Source: Pseudonocardia xinjiangensis
GTDB lineage: Bacteria > Actinomycetota > Actinomycetes > Mycobacteriales > Pseudonocardiaceae
NCBI RefSeq assembly: GCF_012911925.1
Contig: NZ_JAAXKY010000008.1
Location: forward strand, 27,249 to 91,248
DNA: 64,000 nt
Reading direction: 5' to 3'
In this document: positions 43,797-55,858 of the stretch, in pieces
How positions within the stretch are numbered: position 1 is the first letter of the stretch
Layout of the letters: each line of letters opens with the position of its first letter
The notes under the pieces: model-generated
Seen by the model: the letters and a program-made list of their open reading frames with translations, nothing else
Told to the model about the DNA's origin: nothing
Databases searched by the model: none
Position numbers and translations under genes: made by a program

Positions 43797-44699
43797 TCAC
43801 AGCCGGACGTACAGCCGCAGCGTCACATAGCCGGTGACGGCCGCGATGCCGGCACCGATCATCACCAGGATCGGCGACACCCAGATGATGTCGGCGACCT
43901 CGATCGGCGGCACGACACCGTTGGACACGATCCCGCTGAGCAGCTCGTCGATGAAGAGGAACTTCCCGACCAGGAGCCCCCCGACGGCGATGAGCGCGCC
44001 GACGACGCCGGTCACGACGGCCTCGATGAGGAACGGGAGCTGCGTGTACCAGCGTGTGGCGCCGACGAGCCGCATGACGCCGACCTCGGTACGGCGGGTG
44101 AACGCCGAGACCTGGACGGTGTTGGAGATCAGCAGCAGCGCCGCGACCGCCTGCACCATCGCGAGCGCGAACGTCACGTTGCGGACGCCGCCCAGGAAGT
44201 CGAACAGCTTCGCGACGACGTCGCGCTGGTCGATCACGTTGCGCACGCCGACCTGCCCCGCCATCGCCTGGCGCACGGCGTCGGCGCCCGCCTGCTGGTC
44301 GGACAGCCGCACCCGCAGCGTCGCCGGCAGCGACTGGGGGCGCACGAGGTCGGCGAGCGACTGCCCGGCGAACAGCTCCTTGTAGCGCTCGTAGGCCTGC
44401 TCCTGGTTCTCGAAGCGCACCGACTCCACGAGCGGTGAGTTCTCCAGGGTGGACTTCAGGCCGGCGCAGACGGGCTGGCTGCAGTCCTTGTCGTTGGCCG
44501 AGACGTCGGAGGTGAGCGCGACCTGCACCTCGACCCGGTCGCTGTAGAGCTGCTCGGTGCGGTCGATCGTGCGCACGGCCAGCAGACCGGTACCCACCAG
44601 CCCGAGCGAGATCGCGGTGGTCAGCACCATCGCGACCGTCATCGTGACGTTGCGCCGCAGGCCGGTGACGACCTCGCGGACGACGAAGTCCGAACGCAC
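43797..44699 (-). CDS. ftsX: Cell division protein FtsX
   Basis: The 300-residue membrane protein has a cytoplasmic N-terminus (FVVREVVTGLRRNVTMTVAM), one helix, a large extracellular loop with two Cys (KDCSQPVCAGLK), and three C-terminal helices separated by RRTEVGVMRLVGATRWYTQL, the conserved FtsX segment. With FtsE it forms the division ABC complex that activates peptidoglycan hydrolases outside the cell. Its start follows the ftsE stop by 3 bases. Confidence 0.97.
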   Translation of the reverse strand: MRSDFVVREVVTGLRRNVTMTVAMVLTTAISLGLVGTGLLAVRTIDRTEQLYSDRVEVQVALTSDVSANDKDCSQPVCAGLKSTLENSPLVESVRFENQEQAYERYKELFAGQSLADLVRPQSLPATLRVRLSDQQAGADAVRQAMAGQVGVRNVIDQRDVVAKLFDFLGGVRNVTFALAMVQAVAALLLISNTVQVSAFTRRTEVGVMRLVGATRWYTQLPFLIEAVVTGVVGALIAVGGLLVGKFLFIDELLSGIVSNGVVPPIEVADIIWVSPILVMIGAGIAAVTGYVTLRLYVRL

Positions 44700-44702
44700 C
44701 TT

Positions 44703-45392
44703 CTACCGCCCCACGCCGTAGACGCCGCGGGACTCGTCGCGCACGACCTGCCCGAGATCCAGCTCGACGACCCGGCGGCGCATCGAGTCGACGATCGAGT
44801 GGTCGTGGGTGGCCATCACGACCGTGGTGCCCGTGCGGTTGATCCGCTCCAGCAGCAGCATGATGTCCTGGCTGGTGTCGGGGTCCAGGTTCCCGGTCGG
44901 CTCGTCGGCCAGCAGCACCAGCGGCCGGTTCACGAACGCCCGTGCGATCGCGACGCGCTGCTGCTCACCACCGGACAGCTCGTGCGGCATCCGCTCGGCC
45001 TTGCCCTGCAGCCCGACGAGGTCGAGGACCTCCGGCACGACCTTCTTGATGGTCGCGGACTGCTTGCCGATCACCTCGAGGGCGAACGCGACGTTGCCCC
45101 CGACGGTCTTGTTGGGCAGCAGCCGGAAGTCCTGGAACACGCAGCCGATCCGCTGACGCAGCCGGGGGACGCGGCGTCGTGGCAGCTTCGCGACGTTGAG
45201 GTCGGAGACGAAGATGTTGCCGCGCGTCGGGACGTCCTCTCTGAGCAGTAGCCGCAGGAAGGTCGACTTCCCCGAGCCCGATGGCCCGATGAGGAAGACG
45301 AACTCGCCCTTGTCGACGGCAACCGACACGCGATCCAGCGCGGGCCGCGTCGAGGTCTTGTAGAGCTTGGTGACACGTTCGAGGCGGATCAC
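44703..45392 (-). CDS. ftsE: Cell division ATP-binding protein FtsE
   Basis: The 229-residue ABC ATPase has Walker [10 protein letters not shown], signature [14 protein letters not shown], Walker [13 protein letters not shown] and H-loop ATHDHSIVD. The start GTG 45392 gives the family length; an in-frame ATG at 45497 would add 35 residues with no homology. It forms a complex with FtsX encoded 3 bases downstream. Confidence 0.97.
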   Translation of the reverse strand: MIRLERVTKLYKTSTRPALDRVSVAVDKGEFVFLIGPSGSGKSTFLRLLLREDVPTRGNIFVSDLNVAKLPRRRVPRLRQRIGCVFQDFRLLPNKTVGGNVAFALEVIGKQSATIKKVVPEVLDLVGLQGKAERMPHELSGGEQQRVAIARAFVNRPLVLLADEPTGNLDPDTSQDIMLLLERINRTGTTVVMATHDHSIVDSMRRRVVELDLGQVVRDESRGVYGVGR

Positions 45393-45607
45393 GGATGCGG
45401 AGGCTACCGGCGGGTGCACGTCGGGCTGACATCCGACCCGTCCCCTTGGCGCCCAGGACCAACCGCTCGGCACATCGGCGTATTTCGCGTCGATCATGCC
45501 GACATATCGGGCGCAGATCAGGAGGCGGAAAAGCCGCCGGCGACGATCAGAAGCGGGGACGGCCGGGGCCGCCGGTCATGCAGCCCCGGTCACTCTCGCC
45601 GCGGCCC

Positions 45608-46714
45608 TCAGGAGTCGGCGGACTGGCTGCGCCGCCACCGGATGCCGGCCTCGATGAAGCCGTCGATCTCCCCGTCGAGCACCACGGAGGGGTTGCCCAC
45701 CTCGTAGTCGGTGCGCAGGTCCTTGACCATCTGGTACGGGTGCAGCACGTAGGAGCGCATCTGGTTGCCCCACGACGAGCCGGTGTCCTTGAGGGCGTCC
45801 ATCCTGGCCCGCTCCTCCTGGCGCTGCCGGGCCAGCAGCTTGGCCTGCAGCACCAGCATCGCCGTGGCCTTGTTCTGCAGCTGGGAGCGCTCGTTCTGGC
45901 AGCTGACGACGATGCCGGTGGGGATGTGGGTGAGCCGTACGGCGGAGTCGGTGGTGTTGACGCCCTGGCCGCCGGGCCCCGAGGAGCGGTAGACGTCGAC
46001 CCGGAGGTCCTTCTCGTCGATCTCCACGTGGTCGCTGGACTCGACGACCGGTGCCACCTCCACGCCGGCGAACGACGTCTGGCGGCGACCCTGGTTGTCG
46101 AACGGCGAGATCCGCACGAGCCGGTGGGTGCCCTGCTCGACCGAGAGCGTGCCGTAGGCGAACGGGGCGTGCACCTGGAACGTGGCCGACTTGATGCCGG
46201 CCTCCTCCGCGTAGGAGGTGTCGTACACGTCGGTGCCGTAGCCGTGGCGCTCCGCCCAGCGCATGTACATGCGCATGAGCATCTCGGCGAAGTCGGCCGC
46301 GTCGACGCCACCGGCCTCGGCCCGGATGGTCACGAGCGCCTCGCGCTCGTCGTACTCACCCGAGAGCAGCGTGCGCACCTCGAGCGAGGCGATGTCCTCA
46401 CGGAGCTTGGCCCGCTCGGCGTCGGCATCGGCGATGGCGCCCTCGTCGGACTCGTCCTCCGCGAGCTCGTAGAGCACGGGCAGGTCCTCGAGGCGGCGCC
46501 GCAGGTCCTCGAGCCGGCGCAGGTCGCCCTGGGCGTGCGCCAGCCTGCTGGTGACCTTCTGCGCAGCGTCGGCGTCGTTCCAGAGATCGGGCTGGCCCGC
46601 CTGGTCGGAGAGGTCGGCGATCTCGGCGCGCAGCGCAGGCAGGTCGGTGACCGCCTCGATGCTCTCCAGCGTGGTGGAGAGTTCCTTCAGGTCGGCTGCG
46701 GCGTCGGGGTTCAC
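45608..46714 (-). CDS. prfB: Peptide chain release factor 2
   Basis: The 368-residue protein has the stop-codon-recognising SPF in [15 protein letters not shown] (about residues 195-209), the GGQ motif in [20 protein letters not shown] (about 240-259) and a C-terminal helix. It hydrolyses peptidyl-tRNA at UGA and UAA. No programmed frameshift site is present: the gene is one continuous frame from GTG 46714. It is the usual upstream neighbour of ftsE in actinobacteria. Confidence 0.97.
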   Translation of the reverse strand: MNPDAAADLKELSTTLESIEAVTDLPALRAEIADLSDQAGQPDLWNDADAAQKVTSRLAHAQGDLRRLEDLRRRLEDLPVLYELAEDESDEGAIADADAERAKLREDIASLEVRTLLSGEYDEREALVTIRAEAGGVDAADFAEMLMRMYMRWAERHGYGTDVYDTSYAEEAGIKSATFQVHAPFAYGTLSVEQGTHRLVRISPFDNQGRRQTSFAGVEVAPVVESSDHVEIDEKDLRVDVYRSSGPGGQGVNTTDSAVRLTHIPTGIVVSCQNERSQLQNKATAMLVLQAKLLARQRQEERARMDALKDTGSSWGNQMRSYVLHPYQMVKDLRTDYEVGNPSVVLDGEIDGFIEAGIRWRRSQSADS

Positions 46715-46739
46715 AACGCTCCAGGTTACGCGGTTGCGC

Positions 46740-47255
46740 TTACTCCGTCGGGATCGCGTCCAGCAGCTTGAGCATCGAACGGGCGTGCGCCACCGCGAAG
46801 TCGGCGACAGCCTTGCGGTGCGGGTCAGGCTCACCGCGCGCGGTGGCGCGGGCCGCCTCCAGCCGCGCGGTGTACGCCTCCCGGCTGCTGCGCACCAACT
46901 CGGCGCGCTGCTTGACCGTGAGCGACCCGGCGTAGAGCAGCCGCAGCACCAGCGGGCTGCGCAGCGGGTCGGCCCCGCCTCCCGTGGCGAGCCAGGCCTT
47001 GAACGACCGCCGCCCCGCCGCCGTGATCGCGTACTGCTGCGACGCTCGCGGACCCTGCTTCCCGAGCTTCAGCAACCCCGCGTCCGCGAGCACCGGCAAC
47101 TCCCGGTACACCTGGCTCCGGGTGACGGAGAAGAAGGAGCCGAACCGCTGGCCCGCGGTCGCGACCAACTGCCCTCCGGTCATCGGCCCGTCGTGCAGCA
47201 GTCCGAGCAGCGCGGCGGCAGTGGCGTTCACGGCGGTCGCTCTCGCGGGCGGCAT
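46740..47255 (-). CDS. PadR-like transcriptional regulator
   Basis: The 171-residue protein has a winged helix of PadR type: [20 protein letters not shown], then [20 protein letters not shown] and [16 protein letters not shown]. The C-terminal dimerisation helices follow ([20 protein letters not shown]). Start ATG 47255 or GTG 47231; the latter begins NATAAALLG directly. It lies 25 bases upstream of prfB on the same strand. Target unknown. Confidence 0.85.
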   Translation of the reverse strand: MPPARATAVNATAAALLGLLHDGPMTGGQLVATAGQRFGSFFSVTRSQVYRELPVLADAGLLKLGKQGPRASQQYAITAAGRRSFKAWLATGGGADPLRSPLVLRLLYAGSLTVKQRAELVRSSREAYTARLEAARATARGEPDPHRKAVADFAVAHARSMLKLLDAIPTE

Positions 47256-48063
47256 CCTCACACCGTGCCACCCCGGAGCCCCCAGCGCAGCCTCCACAAT
47301 GGCCCCGAAGTCCGAAGTGGGCACGATCGGCGGCGCGGGCGAAGCATGATCGGCGATCTCGCGCACTCGCCGATCGCGCCCCCGACACGAGACCGAACGC
47401 GACGGAAATCCTCTCCCCTGCCCGGCTGATCGAATCGGTCGACAACGGGATGCCGATCTTGATGTCGATTCACGAATGCCGCGAGATCGCGTGGATCGGT
47501 TTCCGGACGAGGCCCGGACCGCGCTGGGCACAGCGCCGAGCGGGCTCGACGCCACGCTGACGAGGCTCCCGGCTGCCGGCATCGTCCGTGCTCGAGCGCA
47601 CGCTCAGCCGTCCTGCCTCTGCCGAGCCCGGCCCGGCGATCCCCACCCGCGTCGCTCCGCCCCGGCACCGATTCGCCACGACCCCTTGTCCACACTGGTT
47701 CTCGGACTCGGATGATCACGGCACTCGGCCCGGTGGACCGTACAGAATGGTTCGACCCGAATCTCGCGCATTCGAACGAACCCGGAACATCCGACCGGGG
47801 GCGCCGAGGCCCCTCGGGTGCCGCTTCGACCTTCCGGCCGCGATCACCCGGCCGGCCTCGGGTCCCGTCCCCGATCCGGGTAGACGACGCGAACCCGCAG
47901 GACAGCCCAGTTGGAGTCGGCTCCGCCTGTAACGATCACATGAGCTGATTCCGAGTCACACCACCCCAGACCTGCCCAATCACCGCAGGCATGTGGATCT
48001 GCACGTTACGGGCGGCCACCGGACCCCGAAAACTCACACCGAACACACACAGGTGCATTCAAG
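47256..48063. other. Long intergenic region, no gene recognised
   Basis: About 800 bases between the divergent PadR-type gene and the first importer operon. Short frames occur, but none has both a ribosome site and protein-like sequence. A plus-strand frame near 47410-47520 (containing NGMPILMSIHECREIAW) reads protein-like in part but cannot be assigned; it may be a relic. Confidence 0.5.
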
Positions 48064-48089
48064 GTACCCGCCAGTAGCCCGGCGGGTAC
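48064..48089 (+). promoter_or_regulatory. Leader stem-loop before importer operon 1
   Basis: GTACCCGCC (48064-48072) and GGCGGGTAC (48081-48089) form a perfect 9-bp stem with an 8-base loop, followed within 6 bases by a short T-run (CCCGTTTT). It lies 66 bases upstream of the first permease ATG. It could be an attenuating terminator in the leader or an operator. Confidence 0.55.
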
Positions 48090-48154
48090 ACCCGTTTTCG
48101 CGCCGAGCGGACATACGGGCCGGTGAGACCCATCCGGCGTGAGCAAGGAGATCC

Positions 48155-49132
48155 ATGGCTCGCTTCCTCGTGCGCCGACTGTTCAACTACGTGGCGCTCT
48201 GCCTCGTCGCCACCTTCCTGGCCTTCGCCCTCGCCGCACTGACGTTCGACCCGATAGCCAAGCTGCAGGAGCGCAACCCGCCGCCGCCGCAGTCCGCGAT
48301 CGACGCCAAGCGGGCCGAGCTGCACCTCGACGAGCCGATCCCGGCGCGGTTCGTGCACTGGCTCGGCGACGCGGCGCGCGGCGACTTCGGCCAGACCGTC
48401 GTCAACACCTCCATCAGCGACGAGCTCCCCCGTCGCGTCGGCGTGAGCCTGCGGCTGTTCCTGCTCGGCACCGTGGTGGGGATCGGGCTCGGGGTGATCC
48501 TCGGGGTGGCCAGCGCCATCCGGCAGTACAAGTTCAGCGACTACTTCGCGACGCTGTTCTCGTTCGTCATCCTGTCCACGCCGGTGTTCCTGCTCGGGCT
48601 GCTCCTCAAGTACGGCGCGCTCCAGCTCAACACGGCAGCGGGAGCCCAGCTCCTCGTCTTCACCGGCGAGACGTCCCCGGGTTTCCAGGGGAGCTTCGGC
48701 GCCGCCCTGCTCGACCGCATCCAGCACCTCGTCCTGCCGACGCTGACGATCGCGCTGGGCCAGATCGCCTACTACAGCCGCTACCAGCGCAGCGCGATGC
48801 TCGACGTGCTGGGCAGCGACTTCCTGCGCACCGCGCAGGCCAAGGGGCTCACCCGGCGCAAGGCCCTGTTCAAGCACGGGCTGCGCACAGCGCTCGTGCC
48901 GATGGCCACGCTGTTCGCGTTCGGGTTCGGACTGCTGATCACCGGCGGCACGTTCACGGAGCGGATCTTCGGCTGGTACGGCATGGGCGACTGGCTGGTC
49001 TACGGCATCGAGCAGGACGACACGAACATCACGGCGACCGTCACGCTGTTCGTCGCCGTCCTGGTGCTGATCTCGGGCTGGCTGTCCGACGTGTTCTACG
49101 CCCTTCTCGACCCACGGGTCCGGCTGCGCTGA
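48155..49132 (+). CDS. Oligopeptide-type ABC permease 1 (DppB/OppB family)
   Basis: The 325-residue protein has six helices. The N-terminus MARFLVRRLFNYVALCLVAT and the cytoplasmic loop FLRTAQAKGLTRRKALFKHGL (about residues 226-246, an EAA-type loop contacting the ATPase) place it in the DppB/OppB family of importer permeases. It pairs with the DppC-type subunit encoded 19 bases later. First gene of importer operon 1. Confidence 0.93.
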   Translation: MARFLVRRLFNYVALCLVATFLAFALAALTFDPIAKLQERNPPPPQSAIDAKRAELHLDEPIPARFVHWLGDAARGDFGQTVVNTSISDELPRRVGVSLRLFLLGTVVGIGLGVILGVASAIRQYKFSDYFATLFSFVILSTPVFLLGLLLKYGALQLNTAAGAQLLVFTGETSPGFQGSFGAALLDRIQHLVLPTLTIALGQIAYYSRYQRSAMLDVLGSDFLRTAQAKGLTRRKALFKHGLRTALVPMATLFAFGFGLLITGGTFTERIFGWYGMGDWLVYGIEQDDTNITATVTLFVAVLVLISGWLSDVFYALLDPRVRLR

Positions 49133-49151
49133 CGCCGAACAGGAGATCCCG

Positions 49152-50152
49152 ATGACCACCACAGATGTCGGCGCCGGTACGCACGTCCCCGCGGGCGGCG
49201 GAGCACCCGTCGAGGTTCCGTCGGGCCCCGCTGCCGCGGAGACCGAGGGCGTCACCCGCGGCCGGCTCGTCCTGCGCCGGTTCCTGCGCAACCGGCTCGC
49301 GCTCGCCGGGCTCGTCACGCTCGTGCTGCTCTATGCGGTGTCGCTGCTCAGCCCGCTGTTCGCGCCGTGGGCCTACAACCAGTACGACTACACCGCGTTC
49401 CTGCAGCCGCCCTCGCCCAGCCACTGGTTCGGCACCTCGCAGATCGGCGAGGACGTGTTCGCCCAGACCATGCGCGGGCTGCAGAAGTCACTCACGATCG
49501 GCCTGCTCACCGGACTGATCTCGATCGTCATCGCGTCGCTGGTCGGCGCCTCCGCCGGCTACTTCGGCGGCTGGGTCGACCGCGGTCTGATGTGGGTGGT
49601 CGACCTGCTCCTCGTGCTGCCGTCGTTCCTCATCATCGCGGTGATCTCCCCCGCGCTGCGGGGCAGCAGCTGGATCTGGTTCGTGCTCCTGCTGGGTGTG
49701 TTCGCCTGGATGATCACCGCGCGGATCCTGCGCGGGATGACGCTGACGCTGCGCGAGCGCGAGTTCGTCAAGGCCGCGAAGTTCATGGGCGCCCCGTCGT
49801 CGCTGATCATCCGGCGGCACATCCTGCCGAACATGGCGTCACTGATGATCATCGACGTCACGATCACGGTGGGTGCCACCATCCTGCTCGAGACGGGGCT
49901 GTCCTACTTCGGCTTCGGCGTGCAGCCTCCCGACGTCTCGCTGGGCACCCTGATCCGCGCCGGCAGCGACGCGGCGGTCACCACCCCCTGGCTGTTCCTG
50001 TTCGCAGGCGGCCTGCTGGTCATCTCGGTGCTGGCCGTCAACTTCATCGGCGACGGCCTGCGTGACGCGCTCGACCCGAACTCCCGCGGAGGCCGCCGCC
50101 GGCAGAAGTCGGCCCGCAAGTCGGCAAGCAAGACGAAGAAGGTCGCCACCTC

Positions 50153-50156
<4 letters not shown>
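49152..50156 (+). CDS. Oligopeptide-type ABC permease 2 (DppC/OppC family)
   Basis: The 334-residue protein has an Ala/Gly-rich start, then [20 protein letters not shown] with the first helix, the [20 protein letters not shown] periplasmic segment typical of OppC, and the EAA-like loop [20 protein letters not shown]. The C-terminus is basic ([16 protein letters not shown]). It has AGGAG upstream of ATG 49152. It overlaps the next gene by 4 bases (ATGA). Confidence 0.93.
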
Positions 50157-52315
<2,159 letters not shown>

Positions 52316-52340
52316 CTCCGCTCCGCCCGCCCCCGAACGT

Positions 52341-52360
52341 CCGTCATCCCCGAGTGACGG
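52341..52360. other. Short hairpin between ATPase and binding-protein genes
   Basis: CCGTCA (52341-52346) and TGACGG (52355-52360) form a 6-bp stem with an 8-base loop 25 bases after the ATPase stop. In such operons a hairpin here can stabilise or partly terminate mRNA ahead of the highly expressed binding protein. Confidence 0.35.
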
Positions 52361-52408
52361 CCCCACCCCGTAGCGATTCCACGAGCTGCGGATGAACCAG
52401 GAGGAACA

Positions 52409-54106
52409 ATGAAACCGTCACGTCGAGGAGCGGGGTTGGTGGCGCTCGCCGCGGCCACCGCGCTCGTGCTGACCGCCTGTGGCGGCGGGGGTGGAAGCGG
52501 AACGGCCGGCGACGTCACTGGCGGGGCGCCGCCGGCGGCCGGCAACGACATGAACCCGGTCGCCTACGACCAGGTCCGCGACGGCGGCGACTTCTTCTGG
52601 TCGATCGACAGCCTGCCGCCGCAGTACAACTACAACCAGCTTGACGGCACGGAGCGCAACAACAAGGACATCATCGACTCGATGGTGCCCGAGATCATGA
52701 AGGGTGACGCGCAGAGCGTCTACCAGATCGACCCGGACTACCTCGAGTCGGCGGAGCTCACCAGTACCGACCCCCAGGTGGTCACGTACAAGCTGAACCC
52801 CAAGGCCAAGTGGAACAGCGGACGGCCGATCGACTGGACCGACTTCGACGCCCAGTACAAGGCGCTCAACGGGTCCAACCCGGCCTACGTCGTGTCCGGC
52901 ACCACCGGTTATGACGTGATCCAGTCGGTGACCCAGGGCGCCACCCCCCAGGAGGTGGTGGTCACCTACAGCTCGAAGTTCGCGGACTGGAAGGGCAACT
53001 TCCTGCCGCTCTACCCCCGCGAGACGAACTCCGACCCCAAGGTCTTCAACGAGGGCTGGATCAGCCAGCCGCTGAACGACCAGACCGCCGGGCCGTTCAA
53101 GCTCGAGAGCGTCGACGCCACAGCGAAGCGGATCACCGTGGTGCGCAACGAGAAGTGGTGGGGCCAGCCGGCCAAGCTCGACCGCATCGTCTACGTCGCG
53201 CTCGACCAGGCGGCACAGGCCGACGCGTTCGCCAACGGCTCGCTGAGCTTCCTGACGATCGGCCCGAGCGTGGCGACCTTCCAGCGTGCCCAGCAGGTGC
53301 CCGACACGGTCATCCGTAAGGCGAACGGGCCCAACTACCGCCACATCACCTTCAACGGTGCCCCGGGCTCCATCCTGGAGGACCCGAAGCTGCGACTGGC
53401 GATCATGAAGGGCATCGACCGCAACGTCATCACGCAGTCGCAGATCGGCCCGATCGTCCCCGGCGCCAAGCCGCTCGGCAACCACCTCTACGTGGAGGGC
53501 CAGGAGGGCTACGAGGACCACTCCGGCGTGGTCGCCTTCGACCCGGAGAAGGCAAAGTCGGAGCTCGACGCCCTGGGCTGGACCCTGCAGGGCAACGTGC
53601 GGGCCAAGGACGGCAAGCAGCTCGTGATCCGTGACGTCATCCCCACCGGCACGCCGGTGAGCGAGGCGGAGGCGCGGATCGTGCAGCAGCAGCTCGCCGC
53701 GATCGGTGTGCAGGTGACCATCGACTCGGTGCCGAGCGACAACTTCTTCGAGCAGTTCGTCAACGTCGGCAACTTCGACATCACGCACTTCGCGTGGCTC
53801 AGTACCCCGTCGCCGATCAGCTCGTCGAGCGGGATCTACCGGCTGGTCGACGGCACGGTCGGCCAGAACTACGGCCGCATCGGCAACCAGAAGATCAACG
53901 ACCTGCTGGTGCAGGCCAACGCCGAGCTCGACCCGGTGAAGCAGCGCGTGATCGTCAACGAGATCGACACGGAGCTGTGGAACATCGGGCACTCGCTGCT
54001 CACCTACCAGCGCCCGGACGCGGTGGCCGTGAAGCCCAATGTCGTCAACTTCGGCGCCAAGGGGTTCGCGGACTACAACTACACCCTCATCGGCTTCGCC
54101 AAGTGA
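52409..54106 (+). CDS. Peptide-type ABC substrate-binding lipoprotein
   Basis: The 565-residue protein has a signal with lipobox LTAC (ALVLTACGGGG), so it is anchored outside the membrane. The mature part is SBP_bac_5 (DppA/OppA) family: TYKLNPKAKWNSGRPIDWTD, RNEKWWGQPAKLDRIVYVAL, and NIGHSLLTYQRPDAVAVKPN. It captures ligands for the permease complex; peptide or another substrate of this family (opines, nickel chelates) cannot be told apart. AGGAGG at 52399-52404 lies four bases before the ATG, a strong site. Confidence 0.94.
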   Translation: MKPSRRGAGLVALAAATALVLTACGGGGGSGTAGDVTGGAPPAAGNDMNPVAYDQVRDGGDFFWSIDSLPPQYNYNQLDGTERNNKDIIDSMVPEIMKGDAQSVYQIDPDYLESAELTSTDPQVVTYKLNPKAKWNSGRPIDWTDFDAQYKALNGSNPAYVVSGTTGYDVIQSVTQGATPQEVVVTYSSKFADWKGNFLPLYPRETNSDPKVFNEGWISQPLNDQTAGPFKLESVDATAKRITVVRNEKWWGQPAKLDRIVYVALDQAAQADAFANGSLSFLTIGPSVATFQRAQQVPDTVIRKANGPNYRHITFNGAPGSILEDPKLRLAIMKGIDRNVITQSQIGPIVPGAKPLGNHLYVEGQEGYEDHSGVVAFDPEKAKSELDALGWTLQGNVRAKDGKQLVIRDVIPTGTPVSEAEARIVQQQLAAIGVQVTIDSVPSDNFFEQFVNVGNFDITHFAWLSTPSPISSSSGIYRLVDGTVGQNYGRIGNQKINDLLVQANAELDPVKQRVIVNEIDTELWNIGHSLLTYQRPDAVAVKPNVVNFGAKGFADYNYTLIGFAK

Positions 54107-54117
54107 GGTCGTAGTCC

Positions 54118-55083
54118 TTGACCAGCGGCAGCGCAGCGGGCGGAGGGCGTCTCGGCACCCTCCGCCCGCTGCGCCACGCCCTGCTCACCACCGCAGTCGT
54201 CCTCGCCGTGTGCGGGGTGCTGGCCGGCGTCGCGGCGACCGAGTTCGCTGCGGCGTCGGCGCACATCGGCGCCGCGACCGGCCGGGCCGAGGGTGTGGTC
54301 GAGGCAGCTCGTGACGAGTCATCGGTGCTGGTCCGCTGGACCCCGCCAGGGCAGGCGGAACGGGTCGACGCCGTGGAGTCGGCCGGCACACCCCCCGCGC
54401 CCGGCGCGCGTACCGAGGTGGCGTTCGACCCCGCCGACCCCACGAATCCGCTGATTCCCGGCGCGCGGATCCTCGCCGGCGCCGACCGGGCACTCACGAC
54501 GCTCGCATTCAGCCTCGTCGTCGCCCTGCTCGTGGTCGGCGTGCTCGCCTGGCAGGTGGTCACCCGCAGGCGGGCGTTCACGCAGCCGGTGCGGTCGGTG
54601 CCCGTCCGCCGGGTGCGCTGGCAGGCCGGGCTGGCCACCCGCAGCTACCTCGAGACCGACACCCAGCCGGGGCGCTGGATCCCCGTGCACTTCGACCCGG
54701 TGCTCGTCGGCCTCCCCTCCCCTACGGTCGTCCGACTGCACGGTGACCCGCTGCGGGACCGCCTGGTGGCCGCCACCGTCACCGATGCCGACGGGGAGCA
54801 CCCGCTCGTCCCGTCCGGGCCGGTGCGCCTGGACGAGCCACGCGGCCACCGCACCGACAACCCGTCGCGGCCCGACGCCACCGTCGGCGCCCGCGCCGCG
54901 GCGCTGGCGCGCATGACCCGGCAGCTGCAGGCCGACCTCCCGCTCGTCGTGCCGGCCCCGTTCATCGGCCTGCTGTGGACCTACGTCGACCGCGGTGGGC
55001 TGCTGACCTGGGTGGCCGTCACGGCCCTGACGGCAGCACTCGGCCTGTGGCTCGGGGCCGTGCGCGGCTCCGACCCCACCTGA
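54118..55083 (+). CDS. DUF3592-type membrane protein
   Basis: The 321-residue protein has hydrophobic helices at about residues 21-45 and 127-145 and near the C-terminus (TWVAVTALTAALGLWLGAVR). Between the first two lies an extracytoplasmic beta-rich domain (GVVEAARDESSVLVRWTPPG, RTEVAFDPADPTNPLIPGAR) typical of DUF3592. The function is unknown. TTG 54118 follows the binding-protein stop by 11 bases, so it may be the last gene of operon 1, and its stop is 7 bases from that of the convergent regulator gene. Confidence 0.75.
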   Translation: MTSGSAAGGGRLGTLRPLRHALLTTAVVLAVCGVLAGVAATEFAAASAHIGAATGRAEGVVEAARDESSVLVRWTPPGQAERVDAVESAGTPPAPGARTEVAFDPADPTNPLIPGARILAGADRALTTLAFSLVVALLVVGVLAWQVVTRRRAFTQPVRSVPVRRVRWQAGLATRSYLETDTQPGRWIPVHFDPVLVGLPSPTVVRLHGDPLRDRLVAATVTDADGEHPLVPSGPVRLDEPRGHRTDNPSRPDATVGARAAALARMTRQLQADLPLVVPAPFIGLLWTYVDRGGLLTWVAVTALTAALGLWLGAVRGSDPT

Positions 55084-55090
55084 CCCGCCG

Positions 55091-55645
55091 TCAGTCGCGC
55101 TCGTCGAGCACGTCGATCCAGCCACCGGAGCGCCAGTACTCGCCGGCGTCGCGGGCCAGGAGCTGGTGGTCCACCAAGTAGCGGCGCAGGGTGGCGTGGT
55201 CCGCGGCGCCACCGTCGGTCCACGCCCGCAGCACCGCGTCCACCTCCCGCTCCGGGTAGCGGCGGCCGGGCTCGAAGCTCTGCGCCACGTGCTCCAGCAC
55301 CATCCGGCGTTTCGGCCCCTGCGCCGGGAACGACAGCAGCCGCCCCTCGCGCACGAACCGGCCGACGACCTGCTCGACGCCGGGATCGGCGTAGCCGAGG
55401 TCCTCGACGGGGACGACGGGCGCCGCGGAGCGGGCGGCCTCCTTGAACAGCTCGGCCCGCACCTCGAACCTGTCGTCCACGAGCCCGCCCGCCTGCAGCT
55501 TCTGCAGCGCCCGCCCGACCTCGCGCGGGGCCAGGCCCGTGGCTGCGCCGACGTCGGTGGGCGTGCGGGCGCCCAGCACGAGTGCGGACACGACACGCAG
55601 GCGGTCGGGCTCCGCGAGCAGCCCGACGATCTCGGCAGGAGTCAC
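55091..55645 (-). CDS. DUF2087 domain regulator (ArsR-like HTH)
   Basis: The 184-residue protein has an N-terminal winged helix (AEIVGLLAEPDRLRVVSALV, then GAATGLAPREVGRALQKLQA) and a C-terminal DUF2087 domain (RRMVLEHVAQSFEPGRRYPE, REVDAVLRAW, HATLRRYLVDHQLLARDAGE, YWRSGGW). DUF2087 proteins are predicted DNA-binding regulators. GTG 55645 is chosen because the upstream part of the frame has no homology. It lies between and opposite to the two importer operons, so it could control one of them. Confidence 0.85.
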   Translation of the reverse strand: MTPAEIVGLLAEPDRLRVVSALVLGARTPTDVGAATGLAPREVGRALQKLQAGGLVDDRFEVRAELFKEAARSAAPVVPVEDLGYADPGVEQVVGRFVREGRLLSFPAQGPKRRMVLEHVAQSFEPGRRYPEREVDAVLRAWTDGGAADHATLRRYLVDHQLLARDAGEYWRSGGWIDVLDERD

Positions 55646-55858
55646 GGCCGTCGAGATTACCGGTTCTCCGGACAGGGACGCCGGAGCGCCCGAATCCACG
55701 CAGAGACGGCACGACCTCGTGCGAAGCGACGAATCGTAGAAATCGTTCCAGCGGGCGAATGGGAACATTTCCCGAGAAGGCGTCCATGATCAGTTCTCGC
55801 AGGTATCCTCGGGGATTGATCCGACGCCGAGCCGTGCGAGAGAGCGAGCCCCGACCGC

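Noticed and set aside
45608..46714. Programmed frameshift in prfB
   Set aside because: The frame is continuous from the GTG to the stop; no internal TGA with a slippery CTT site occurs.
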